From an uncultured Gammaproteobacteria bacterium (GTDB taxonomy: Bacteria; Pseudomonadota; Gammaproteobacteria; Steroidobacterales; UBA11654): DNA of 64,000 nucleotides. Position 1 is the stretch's first letter; each line of letters starts with the position of its first letter. Made by a program: the position numbers and the translations under genes. Under the pieces are notes generated by a model that saw nothing but the letters and a program-made list of their open reading frames with translations, was not told the origin of the DNA and did no database searches. The DNA is taken from contig CACDKD010000004.1 in assembly GCA_902553145.1 (NCBI GenBank), positions 1 through 64,000 on the forward strand. Direction: 5' to 3'. Below are positions 15,646 to 24,295 of this stretch, piece by piece.

Positions 15646-17046
15646 TTAAATTCCGAGGTAATTATATGCTTCAGAGACCTTTCTTACAGCAATCACCATA
15701 GCTGCCGTTCTAAAATCTTTGATTTTCTTATCAGAATGGTAGACCTCATGAATGGATTGATAACCTTGTCTCATCTTTTCTTCCAAGCCGGATCGAACTA
15801 GGTCAATTTCGCTTGAGCCTTTAATATAATCATCTTTGAAATCTGAAGGAAATGTAGAACTTGTCATTGCTTCCAAAGTATTCACTAGATTCTCACTCCT
15901 CTTCTCTACTTCCCTCTCCTGCATCAATCCGTAACGCATTTTTGACAGGTTTTTCACCCATTCAAAATAAGACACTATGACACCGCCTGAATTAGCATAG
16001 AAATCTGGTATGACCGTGATTCCTTTTTTTATCAGAATTTTATCCGCATCTGAAGTTACTGGGCCATTGCCACCTTCAACAATTAATTTTGCTTTGATAT
16101 TGCTTGCATTATTCTTGTTGATAACTCCCTCTGTAGCCGCCGGTATAAGAATATCGCAGTCTTTGGTTAAAAAACGCCCTCTGACTTTCGAGTATCCGTC
16201 GTATCCCTCAAAGGATCTCTTTTTTGTAAAATATTTTTTCAATGATTCAACGTCAATGCCATCTTGATTGACCACAGACCCGTCCCTTTCAATGATCGCT
16301 ATGATCTTTGCGCCAGATTGATGCAAAAGACTTGCCACATGGTAACCAACATTCCCAAAACCTTGAATGATGACCTTTTGATCCTCAAGTCCTTGTCTCA
16401 ATTTTGACTTCTGACGATCTTTTTTATTCTTCAAGAACTCCAATATTGAATAATAAACACCTCTCCCTGTGGCTTCAGTTCGACCATCAATTCCTCCAAC
16501 GGCTATTGGTTTTCCAGTCACTGCTGCCATCGCATCAATTTCAGTGGGATTGAGCCTTCTGTACTCATCGGCCATCCAAGCCATGACGTTTTCATCTGTT
16601 CCCATATCTGGTCCAGGAACATTTTGTGAAGGATGTATTAAATCTCTTTTAGCCAGCTCGAAAGTGAAGCGCCGAGTAATCCTCTCAAGTTCTTCATTTT
16701 TCCATCGGTAAGGATCTACGATTAAGGCTCCTTTTGAGCCACCAAATGGTAAATCCATCAGAGAGCATTTGTAAGTCATCAAAGCAGCTAGTGCTTCTAC
16801 CTCATCTTGTGTTGCACTCAGGGAATATCTAATGCCCCCTTTCACCGGCTCAACATGCTCAGAATGGACGCATCGATATCCAGTGAATGTATACAATGTC
16901 TTTCTCAATCGAACACCAAAGTTCACCTGATAAACAGAATTTGCTAATTTAATTTTTCGAGCGAGATCTTCAGGAAGAGAAAGAAGCGAAGAAGCTTCGT
17001 CAAAAACCTGATTGACAGAGTTTAAAAACGTAGAGTTATTTGCCAA
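15646..17046 (-). CDS. Glu/Leu/Phe/Val dehydrogenase, probably glutamate dehydrogenase
   Basis: 466 residues. The dimerisation/substrate domain contains VKGGIRYS, ALMTYKCSLMDLPFGGSKGAL (the catalytic Lys region) and VPGPDMGTDENVMAWM. The Rossmann domain starts near residue 230 with IIQGFGNVGYHVA and continues with IPAATEGVINKNNA and YANSGGVIVSYFEW. It reversibly deaminates glutamate to 2-oxoglutarate, probably with NAD. Choice between glutamate and branched amino acids is not firm from motifs. It is divergent from the DUF305-LVIVD gene across 138 bp. Confidence 0.88.
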   Translation of the reverse strand: MANNSTFLNSVNQVFDEASSLLSLPEDLARKIKLANSVYQVNFGVRLRKTLYTFTGYRCVHSEHVEPVKGGIRYSLSATQDEVEALAALMTYKCSLMDLPFGGSKGALIVDPYRWKNEELERITRRFTFELAKRDLIHPSQNVPGPDMGTDENVMAWMADEYRRLNPTEIDAMAAVTGKPIAVGGIDGRTEATGRGVYYSILEFLKNKKDRQKSKLRQGLEDQKVIIQGFGNVGYHVASLLHQSGAKIIAIIERDGSVVNQDGIDVESLKKYFTKKRSFEGYDGYSKVRGRFLTKDCDILIPAATEGVINKNNASNIKAKLIVEGGNGPVTSDADKILIKKGITVIPDFYANSGGVIVSYFEWVKNLSKMRYGLMQEREVEKRSENLVNTLEAMTSSTFPSDFKDDYIKGSSEIDLVRSGLEEKMRQGYQSIHEVYHSDKKIKDFRTAAMVIAVRKVSEAYNYLGI

Positions 17047-17150
17047 CTTTTTTCTTGGTTAATGTATATTTTTTTTAGTATAACAGAGGTGTCTATTGAA
17101 ATATTAATACTATTTATTTCTATCTTAAAAGGCGAAAAAATAATAAAAAC

Positions 17151-17175
17151 GATAAATGTTTATCACATTTGATAA
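17151..17175 (+). promoter_or_regulatory. Two overlapping inverted repeats before the DUF305-LVIVD gene
   Basis: GATAAA-TG-TTTATC (17151-17164) and TTATCA-CATT-TGATAA (17160-17175) are both perfect inverted repeats and share five bases. The second ends next to the GAGG ribosome site (17176-17180 region) of the gene starting at 17185. The location suits a repressor that blocks transcription or translation start. No regulator gene is adjacent. Confidence 0.35.
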
Positions 17176-17184
17176 TGAGGTTTT

Positions 17185-19605
17185 ATGAAATTTAGATTCA
17201 GAAGATTAATAGCTATTACTTTAATGATCGGTTACGCGAGCGTGAATGCTGAAGTGCCAATACTGCAACCGGGAGCACCAGGAAATCCAACAAAAGAATT
17301 GGATCCTGAAACAGCCATTGCCATTGCCGACTCATCCTACACAGCTGCAGACGTTGAATTCTTACAAGGGATGATAGTTCATCACTACCAAGCCTTTTTA
17401 ATGTCAGAAATGGCGCCTTCAAGAACGAATAACCAAACGATTCTAGACCTAGCAGGCCGAATTGATGCTTCTCAAATAGATGAAATTGACTTCATGGAGA
17501 ATTGGCTCACAGAAAGAGGGAAAAGCGTCCCTGATCCAACTCAGACGGGACACTCGCATCATCACAAGATGATGGGTATGGCTACTCCAGAACAAATGAA
17601 TAAACTCGAAGCATCCAATTCTACTGATTTTGATAGATTGTATTTAAATCTGATGATCAGACACCACGATGGTGCAATCGACATGGTGGATAGATTAAAT
17701 GAATTCCCTGGCTCTGCTTATGATCCTCAATTATACGAATTTGTCACAGATCTTGAAAATGACCAAGCTGTTGAAATTGAAAGAATGAATGGCATTCTCA
17801 TCAGTCTTTCTGATGATCCTAGAGCAGGGTTGAAGCCAGGAGTTTATGACGCAGGTATAGCAATCCTTAACATGGAACTAACCGCTTCACTGAAAAAACC
17901 CATAGGTTTTTTTGATCCTGAGAATCCATTGGAAAGAGGAGTTGTTGAGCCAGATGAAGATGATGAAAGTGGTGAGTCCGAAGAGGAAAGATCAATAGAA
18001 TCAATAGCCTCGAGCCAAAGATATCCAATGCTGAGCTTCTCCAATACAGACATGGCATTCACCGAAGACATGTTGGTGGCAGGAAGCTATCACGGATTCA
18101 ATATATATCGATTAGAGGAAGATGGGTTTCCCAATCTAATAACATCGGTGGTCTGCCCGGGAGGACAAGGGGATGTTTCTGTTGTTGGCGATCTGCTCAT
18201 TATGTCCGTTCAAGATACACGAGGGAGATTGGATTGTGGATTGGAAGGTGTGGATCCTGAGCCCAATGATGAGCGCTTCAGAGGAATCAGGCTATTTGAT
18301 ATCTCCAATCCTGAAATGCCGGTTCAAGTTGGTGCTGTTCAAACTTGTCGAGGATCTCACACTCATTCAGTAGTAGAAGGCCCTACCTCAGATGGAAAAA
18401 TAATTGTATTTAACTCCGGGACATCGAGTATTCGAGATCAAGAAGAGATGGGGGATTGTTTTGAGGATATTCCAGGAGATGACAGGACCGCTCTTTTTAG
18501 AATAGACGTCATTGAGATACCCATCGATAATCCTTCGAATTCAAAAATAATCGATAGCCCAACCGTTTTCGCAGACCTGGAAACTGGAGTAATTGCTGGA
18601 TTATGGAGAGGCGGTGATCACGGAGATGAGACCCAAGAAACAGAGATTACTGATCAGTGTCATGACATCACTGTTTTTCCCTCTGCTTCCTTAGCAGCAG
18701 GGGCATGCTCTGGTAACGGAATACTTTTTGACATCACTGACCCAACTAAACCCAGAAGAATCGATGATGTAACTGATACGGGTTTTGCGTACTGGCACTC
18801 GGCAACATTTAATAATGATGGAACAAAAGTATTATTCACAGATGAGTGGGGTGGCGGTGGAAGAGCTCGCTGCAGAGCCTGGGATCCAATGAATTGGGGA
18901 GCGAATGCAATTTATGACATTGTTGAAGGTAAATTAGAGTTTCGAAGTCATTTCAAAATGCCAGCTCCACAAAAAGAAACGGAAAACTGTGTGGCTCACA
19001 ATGGTGCTATTATTCCAGTGCCGGGCAGAGATATATTTGTCCAAGCATGGTACCAAGGAGGGATTTCAATTATCGATTTCACCGATTCATCAAATCCGGT
19101 TGAAATTGCATATTTTGATAGAGGGCCTATTTTAGAAGATGAACTTATCACTGGAGGCTTCTGGTCAGTTTATTATTACGAAGGAACAATTTACGGGACG
19201 GAAATTACAAGAGGACTAGATGTTTTCAAACTCCTACCAAGTGAGTTTCTTTCAGCAAATGAGATTAAAGCTGCTGAGTTAGCCTATCCCAAGATTGGAT
19301 CTAAACGATTGTTTAATCCACAACAGCAAATACCAATGGCATGGCCCTCTGATCCGGCTGTTGCTCTTTCATATGTGGATCAATTAGAAAGAATGGGAGC
19401 AATTGAAAACAACGATATGGAAAATATTAGATCGCTTCTATCATCCTATGATGATGCGATGTCTAAAGGTGGAAATAATCGACTGTCTAGGAAAATAAGC
19501 AGTATTTCTTTAGAAAACATTGGAAGAGAAAATAAAGCGTTCAGGATTCAAGCCCTTCTTAAGGAAAACTTAAAAGAGATTTCAGAGAAATTGAGGCGCC
19601 GGTGA
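17185..19605 (+). CDS. Exported DUF305-LVIVD repeat fusion protein
   Basis: 806 residues. A signal peptide occupies residues 1-22. A DUF305 four-helix domain follows, with MIVHHYQA (His66-67), DFMENWLTERG and MIRHHDGAIDMV (His160-161); the paired His are the conserved metal-candidate sites of this family. A His cluster (HSHHH, 123-127) sits between the helices. After an acidic linker (about 245-265), residues 275-700 form a beta-propeller of LVIVD-type repeats such as GIRLFDISNPEMPVQVG, LFDITDPTKPRRI and ISIIDFTDSSNPVEIAYFD. A helical tail follows. It is probably periplasmic or outer-surface. Metal (copper?) handling is a guess from DUF305. GAGG precedes the ATG. Confidence 0.8.
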   Translation: MKFRFRRLIAITLMIGYASVNAEVPILQPGAPGNPTKELDPETAIAIADSSYTAADVEFLQGMIVHHYQAFLMSEMAPSRTNNQTILDLAGRIDASQIDEIDFMENWLTERGKSVPDPTQTGHSHHHKMMGMATPEQMNKLEASNSTDFDRLYLNLMIRHHDGAIDMVDRLNEFPGSAYDPQLYEFVTDLENDQAVEIERMNGILISLSDDPRAGLKPGVYDAGIAILNMELTASLKKPIGFFDPENPLERGVVEPDEDDESGESEEERSIESIASSQRYPMLSFSNTDMAFTEDMLVAGSYHGFNIYRLEEDGFPNLITSVVCPGGQGDVSVVGDLLIMSVQDTRGRLDCGLEGVDPEPNDERFRGIRLFDISNPEMPVQVGAVQTCRGSHTHSVVEGPTSDGKIIVFNSGTSSIRDQEEMGDCFEDIPGDDRTALFRIDVIEIPIDNPSNSKIIDSPTVFADLETGVIAGLWRGGDHGDETQETEITDQCHDITVFPSASLAAGACSGNGILFDITDPTKPRRIDDVTDTGFAYWHSATFNNDGTKVLFTDEWGGGGRARCRAWDPMNWGANAIYDIVEGKLEFRSHFKMPAPQKETENCVAHNGAIIPVPGRDIFVQAWYQGGISIIDFTDSSNPVEIAYFDRGPILEDELITGGFWSVYYYEGTIYGTEITRGLDVFKLLPSEFLSANEIKAAELAYPKIGSKRLFNPQQQIPMAWPSDPAVALSYVDQLERMGAIENNDMENIRSLLSSYDDAMSKGGNNRLSRKISSISLENIGRENKAFRIQALLKENLKEISEKLRRR

Positions 19606-19696
19606 AGTTTTCTACCAAGTTAATTCTTAGGCATCATAGGTCGATCACTAAAAAAGTATGACTAACCTAAACTGGAACTGATTTATATCTTGTTCA

Positions 19697-20239
19697 TTAA
19701 TAACTCACAAGAGTTTCAATTTCATATCCTTGATTAGCGATCAGTTTGCTCCCCCCTAAATCAGGTAAATCAATAACAGCAAGAATCAGAATATTTCCTT
19801 TTTTTACATTAAAGTTCTCTGCAAGAAGCTCCGCACAGGCAATAGCTGTGCCACCAGTTGCAACTAGATCATCGATGATTACAACCCTATCTGATTCATT
19901 CACAATGGTATTTTTTTGAATTTCAATTGAGGTACTGCCATATTCGAGGTCAAAGTCTTTTATAAAAGTCTCATTGGGCAATTTTCCTGGCTTTCTAGCA
20001 AGAATAAATGGCAAAGATAAATCTTTGGCTATGGAGCCTGCAAATATAAATCCTCTGCTTTCTATGCTTGCAATTGAAGTGGCATTAAATGATTTAGAAA
20101 TTCTTGTAAGTTCTTCACAGGTTTCAACAAAGGCAACAGGCGTTTCGATTAGACTAGTAATATCCCTAAAAGCTATACCATCAATTGGAAAATCATTAAC
20201 AGTCCTGATGTATTGTTTAAGTTTAAACGGGTCACTCAT
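19697..20239 (-). CDS. apt: Adenine phosphoribosyltransferase
   Basis: Salvages adenine to AMP using PRPP. 180 residues with FPIDGIAFRDITSLIE at the N-terminus, SIESRGFIFAG, KPGKLP, and the PRPP-binding loop VVIIDDLVATGGTA, all typical of Apt. A strong ribosome site (AAAGGAG) lies about 8 bp before the ATG. The 91 bp between it and the convergent DUF305-LVIVD gene holds no clear terminator. Confidence 0.93.
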   Translation of the reverse strand: MSDPFKLKQYIRTVNDFPIDGIAFRDITSLIETPVAFVETCEELTRISKSFNATSIASIESRGFIFAGSIAKDLSLPFILARKPGKLPNETFIKDFDLEYGSTSIEIQKNTIVNESDRVVIIDDLVATGGTAIACAELLAENFNVKKGNILILAVIDLPDLGGSKLIANQGYEIETLVSY

Positions 20240-20285
20240 TTACTAATCTCCTTTAAAAAATATATAACTCAATTACTTCTTATCA

Positions 20286-20687
20286 TTACTGCAAGTAATG
20301 AGGTCTTGTTACTGAATATGCCCAATATATGAATAGGAATTGCAACGGAAGTCTAAAATAAAGCAGACCTTTAGATATGTCCGGGAAAGTCTCAGGTGTA
20401 ATGGCCATATAAATATTGGCGGGATAAACGCAAATCAATAAAACAACCAATCCCCACCCTGCTATCTTTCTAAGTGGAGCTATCAATACTGACATACCGC
20501 CCAATATTTCAAAAAAACCACTGATGTAAACTGCTTCCGCATGCAATGGAAAAGCTGGGGGCATAATAGAAAGATAAAACTCAGGATTGATGAAGTGATC
20601 AATGCCAAAATATATAAAAAATAAAGAAAGCCCAATTAGAGACAACTTTCTCCACCATTTGGTGGGTAATTTTAATGCTTTCAACAT
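20286..20687 (-). CDS. DoxX family membrane protein
   Basis: 133 residues from the ATG at 20687; the frame opens earlier with TTG at 20711, inside the dehydrogenase gene. Four transmembrane segments are apparent, with LIGLSLFFIYFGIDHFINPEFY, VYISGFFEILGGMSVLI, WGLVVLLICVYPANIYMAI and LRLPLQFLFIYWAY, the DoxX/DoxD-like pattern. Such proteins are membrane partners in redox or respiratory processes; the role here is undefined. It follows the exported dehydrogenase directly and could act with it. Confidence 0.8.
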   Translation of the reverse strand: MLKALKLPTKWWRKLSLIGLSLFFIYFGIDHFINPEFYLSIMPPAFPLHAEAVYISGFFEILGGMSVLIAPLRKIAGWGLVVLLICVYPANIYMAITPETFPDISKGLLYFRLPLQFLFIYWAYSVTRPHYLQ

Positions 20688-20701
20688 ATTAACTGTCAGA
20701 C

Positions 20702-21724
20702 TTACTCCCAATCAATCAAATAGCCTTGAGCCATCTCTTCACTGGTGGACCAAAGACTCTCAGCCATTGGCTTATCGAATAAAAAATGATCGCCACTCAC
20801 GCTCACTGCATTGCAATCCTCAAAAAATGCACCACTGACTTCCTTCAGGACTGGGTTTGTCGCCACATAAACTTGCGTAGCTGCTCCCTGCTGAGGTGTT
20901 TTTGCAATGAGATCACCAAACCAATCGAAAGCTTTTCTAAGCAAGACAGGTGCATTCCGAGCAATGTTGGTTTGAACCAATCCAGGATGAAGGGCATTTG
21001 AAGTAATATTGGAGTCTTTGAGTCTGGAAGCAAGCTCTATGGAGAATAGGGCATTCGCTAACTTTGATCGGCCATATGCAGCCCAATAATCAAATTCTCC
21101 CTCGCCTCTGAGATTATCGAAATCTATTCCCACTTTGGGAGCCTGTACATATGCAGACTTACTGCTTACATGAACAATCCGACTCTCTTTAGACTTTTTT
21201 AATAAGGGCATCAAACGATTAACCAATACAAAGTGGCCCAAATGATTGACGGCAAATATTCTCTCGACACCGTTTACTAAATCCAATTCGTCAAATGTAT
21301 TTATTCCAGCATTGCATACCAAAATATCAATGGGATAGCCCAGCTTTTTGACTGTATCACTGCATTCAATAATTGAATCAAAGTCTGATAACTCAAGGGC
21401 CACGGGTGTCGTTTTTCCAGACACGCTTGAGCAGGCTTTGCTGGCTTTTTCAAGATTCCTCCCCGTGCCAATGACGTGTGCTCCTCTCATTGCTAAAACT
21501 CGCATTGTCTCGAAACCCAAACCGGAATTACAGCCTGTGACCATTGCAGTCTTTCCTGTTAAATCCAATCCAACAGTGACTTCCTCGGCTGTGGATGTCG
21601 CACCAAAAGGTCCGACGGGATAGTTTTCATCAATGCTTACAATGGGTTCATCATCATTATCGCAGCCCACTAATACTGGAACTGCAACTGCTGCTGTCCC
21701 ATAAATAAATTGCCTCCTATTCAT
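20702..21724 (-). CDS. Tat-type lipoprotein short-chain dehydrogenase
   Basis: 340 residues from ATG 21724 (GGAG upstream favours it over 21739). MNRRQFIYGTAAVAVPVLVGC combines a twin-arginine motif with a lipobox Cys, predicting folded export and lipid anchoring. After a short linker comes a classical SDR: VTGCNSGLGFETMRVLA (NAD(P)-binding TGxxxGxG), LVCNAGIN (NAG), VHVSSKSAYVQAP (Ser) and AYGRSKLANALFS (YxxxK). The domain resembles retinol dehydrogenase/WWOX-like SDRs. Export through Tat would fit an enzyme carrying its nicotinamide cofactor, though SDRs outside the cytoplasm are unusual. Its stop lies 14 bp before the DoxX start. Confidence 0.85.
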   Translation of the reverse strand: MNRRQFIYGTAAVAVPVLVGCDNDDEPIVSIDENYPVGPFGATSTAEEVTVGLDLTGKTAMVTGCNSGLGFETMRVLAMRGAHVIGTGRNLEKASKACSSVSGKTTPVALELSDFDSIIECSDTVKKLGYPIDILVCNAGINTFDELDLVNGVERIFAVNHLGHFVLVNRLMPLLKKSKESRIVHVSSKSAYVQAPKVGIDFDNLRGEGEFDYWAAYGRSKLANALFSIELASRLKDSNITSNALHPGLVQTNIARNAPVLLRKAFDWFGDLIAKTPQQGAATQVYVATNPVLKEVSGAFFEDCNAVSVSGDHFLFDKPMAESLWSTSEEMAQGYLIDWE

Positions 21725-21745
21725 TTCATAACACTCCATTAATCC

Positions 21746-22753
21746 TTAAAAATCTTGACACTTTTTGCCGCTTAACATTGCTTTAAATAAGTCTAACTGA
21801 TTTTGATCCAAACTCCGACCCGTCCACCAAGAGGCATGCTCATCCATATTTTGATTTTTATCAATAACTATTCCCCACATTGGCGCTATTTGATTTGGAA
21901 GCATTGAATAACGAATATCTGTAACAAGGCTATTCTTTTCGTCGTAACCCAGATAGTCCTGTGAAAACCACCTAAATCTTTCAATATCGATGGCTTGTTG
22001 ACTGCTTCTATCAAGATTTGGAAGATGATCTTGATAATCAAACTTCTTAATGCTCTCACCGGAGCACCAAGTTGATGAATAGACTGTACGAATTGCATCA
22101 ACAAAATAAATGCCGTCATGTTCATAAATGGATTTCCATAAAATTAAATTTCCAAAGGAAGGCTTTAAAGTCAGACGCTCCGAATTATGTCCTCTAGAAT
22201 CTGCCAACTGCATTGCTGCTGAAAGAGTTCTTTCATATTGCACAAAGCCTAGAGACAGATAGAAAACAATCCATCCAATGGCTATGAAACTAAACATTTT
22301 TCTTCTTGTTATTAAGGCAATTACCAAGAGAGCTGCAATCGGCAAGGTAAACACTGGGTCGACAATGGATATATTGTTCCAAGTGACTCTCTCGTCTGAA
22401 AAAGGCCAAAAGAGTTGAGTGCCATAGGAAGTGCAGGCATCAAGCAATCCATGGGTCGCATATCCCAAAAAACTTGCAACATATACAGTCTTCATGCTCA
22501 TCGATCCCTTAAAAAAAGGAAAAAGAAAAAGAGCGACAAACAATGATCCAAAGGGGATAAAAAATAGCGAATGACTGAACTGTCTGTGGTATTCGAGAAA
22601 CAATATTGGATCATCCGATGATCGAATCAAAACATCTAGATCCGGGGCTAAACCGGCAAGAAAACCAATGAATCCGATACGGATAATATTATTTTTTGAA
22701 GCGCTTGATTGTGCAAATGCTGCACCAACTGTACCTTGAGATATTGGATCCAT
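21746..22753 (-). CDS. YdjM/YbcI-like membrane-bound metal-dependent hydrolase
   Basis: 335 residues. The N-terminal part matches the DUF457/YdjM family: MDPISQGTVGAAFAQS, LAGLAPDLDVLI, FLEYHRQFSHSLFFIPFG and GYATHGLLDACTSYGTQLFWPFS give the conserved His/Asp set, and membrane segments alternate up to about residue 170. The C-terminal 160 residues are soluble and lack a recognised domain. The family is annotated as membrane-bound phospholipase-like hydrolases, but biochemical proof is thin. The 6-bp spacing to the dehydrogenase suggests an operon. Confidence 0.82.
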   Translation of the reverse strand: MDPISQGTVGAAFAQSSASKNNIIRIGFIGFLAGLAPDLDVLIRSSDDPILFLEYHRQFSHSLFFIPFGSLFVALFLFPFFKGSMSMKTVYVASFLGYATHGLLDACTSYGTQLFWPFSDERVTWNNISIVDPVFTLPIAALLVIALITRRKMFSFIAIGWIVFYLSLGFVQYERTLSAAMQLADSRGHNSERLTLKPSFGNLILWKSIYEHDGIYFVDAIRTVYSSTWCSGESIKKFDYQDHLPNLDRSSQQAIDIERFRWFSQDYLGYDEKNSLVTDIRYSMLPNQIAPMWGIVIDKNQNMDEHASWWTGRSLDQNQLDLFKAMLSGKKCQDF

Positions 22754-22786
22754 ATTGATTTATTAAATAAGGCTTAAAAATTTAAA

Positions 22787-23596
22787 TTATTTATCTTTCC
22801 AATTGGGTGATCTTTTTTCTATGAAAGCATCAATGCCCTCTTTGGCATCATCGTTCAATAAATTATCTTTCATAACTTGAGAGGTGTATTTATATGCTTC
22901 AGATAAATTCATTTCCGCTTGAGCATAGAAAGCCTTCTTTCCAATTGAAACTGTGATTGATGACTTGCTGGCAATTTTTTCTGCCAATTCTTGAACTTCT
23001 TCTGATAGATCTTTCTTCTTGGCTACATTATTTATTAGACCTATCTCTTTAGCCTTTTCAGCATCGATAAAATCGCCGGTAAGCAGCATTTCCATGGCAT
23101 TCTTCTTGTGAACATTTCTTGTCAGAGCAACCATAGGTGTTGAACAAAAGAGGCCGATATTCACCCCAGGTGTTGCAAACTTAGATTCATTTGAGGCAAT
23201 TGCCAGATCACAACTTGCAACCAATTGACAGCCTGCTGCTGTAGCAATTCCATCCACTTCAGCTATAACTGGTTGCGGTGTATTAACAATTAATTCCATC
23301 ATTGTTGAGCAATGATCAAAAAGTTTTTGGAAGAAGACTGCACCGCTATCCTCATTTTCTCTTGCGGCTGTGATTTCTTTTAAATCGTGCCCTGAACAAA
23401 ACACATTCCCATTTGCAGCTAAAATAATAACTTTGATCGATTTATCCTGACTTGCATTTCTGATCTCACTCATGACTTCGCTCATCATCCTCTCGGACAA
23501 AGCATTTTTTTGATCTAAATTGTTCATCGTAAGACGCAAAACGCCATTATCGGACTTATCACTGGTTAAAATTTTTGAACTTTCACTCATTTCCAT
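22787..23596 (-). CDS. Enoyl-CoA hydratase/isomerase homologue (ECHDC3-like) lacking catalytic Glu
   Basis: 269 residues of crotonase fold. The oxyanion loop is present (FCSGHDLKEI) and the second motif reads IATAAGCQLVASCDLAIAS. In classical crotonase this segment is GGGCEL and the next PEIxLG; here both glutamates are replaced (Gln in AGCQL, Gly in PGVNIGLF). The C-terminus has AKEIGLINNVAKK and AYKYTSQVMKDNLLNDDAKEGIDAF. The pattern recalls ECHDC3-like proteins. It probably binds an acyl-CoA but may not hydrate enoyl-CoA. It lies 33 bp upstream of the YdjM-like gene. Confidence 0.85.
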   Translation of the reverse strand: MEMSESSKILTSDKSDNGVLRLTMNNLDQKNALSERMMSEVMSEIRNASQDKSIKVIILAANGNVFCSGHDLKEITAARENEDSGAVFFQKLFDHCSTMMELIVNTPQPVIAEVDGIATAAGCQLVASCDLAIASNESKFATPGVNIGLFCSTPMVALTRNVHKKNAMEMLLTGDFIDAEKAKEIGLINNVAKKKDLSEEVQELAEKIASKSSITVSIGKKAFYAQAEMNLSEAYKYTSQVMKDNLLNDDAKEGIDAFIEKRSPNWKDK

Positions 23597-23635
23597 AAAC
23601 GATATTGTGGATTCAACTCAAATAGTAATAAATTC

Positions 23636-24295
23636 TCATGCATCATTCTCTATGAAATTCATAAAGAACATTGCCAAATTAGCGCCGATCAACTGAAAAA
23701 TAATAAAAGGCAATATAAAGTCTGGGTTTATTCCGGTAAAAGTATCGCTGAATCCCCTAGCAAAAGTTACTGCTGGATTTGCAAAAGATGTAGAAGAAGT
23801 AAACCAATATCCAGCTGAAATATATAATCCAACAGCTGGTCCAACAGCAAGAATGCTCATTTTTCTTACTCCAAGAATAGTGATAATGAGACCAAATGTT
23901 GCTATTAATTCGCTGAAATATATATTGAATCCGCTTCTTTCATTTTCAGAAATCTGTAGGGGCTCTAAACCAAACATTATATTAGCTATAATGGCCCCAG
24001 AAAATCCTCCCATCAACTGAAAGCAACTAAAGCAAGAGAACTCCTTCAATGTTAATTCTTTCTTTAAAAACATAATTAAGCTAACAGCGGGATTAAAGTG
24101 AGCTCCAGAAATCGAAATAAATATCCAGATTAAAGCAGTAAGACCTGCTCCTGTTGCTATGGTATTTGCCAGCAGAATAGACAGTTGGTCTGATGATATA
24201 TTCTGAGCCATAATTCCAGAGCCAATAACAATCATTACGAGAAAGCATGTCCCAACAAATTCTGCTAAAAGTTTTCTTATTAATCTTTTATTCAT
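23636..24295 (-). CDS. Aquaporin/MIP family channel
   Basis: About 219 residues, six membrane segments and two half-helices carrying [13 protein letters not shown] and [12 protein letters not shown], the two NPA motifs; the Arg after the second NPA fits the selectivity filter. It passes water, glycerol or small neutral solutes such as arsenite; the permeant is undetermined. The start was set at ATG 24295, which overlaps the guaA stop as ATGA, rather than GTG 24301. The overlap implies translation coupled to guaA, an unusual pairing. Confidence 0.9.
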   Translation of the reverse strand: MNKRLIRKLLAEFVGTCFLVMIVIGSGIMAQNISSDQLSILLANTIATGAGLTALIWIFISISGAHFNPAVSLIMFLKKELTLKEFSCFSCFQLMGGFSGAIIANIMFGLEPLQISENERSGFNIYFSELIATFGLIITILGVRKMSILAVGPAVGLYISAGYWFTSSTSFANPAVTFARGFSDTFTGINPDFILPFIIFQLIGANLAMFFMNFIENDA

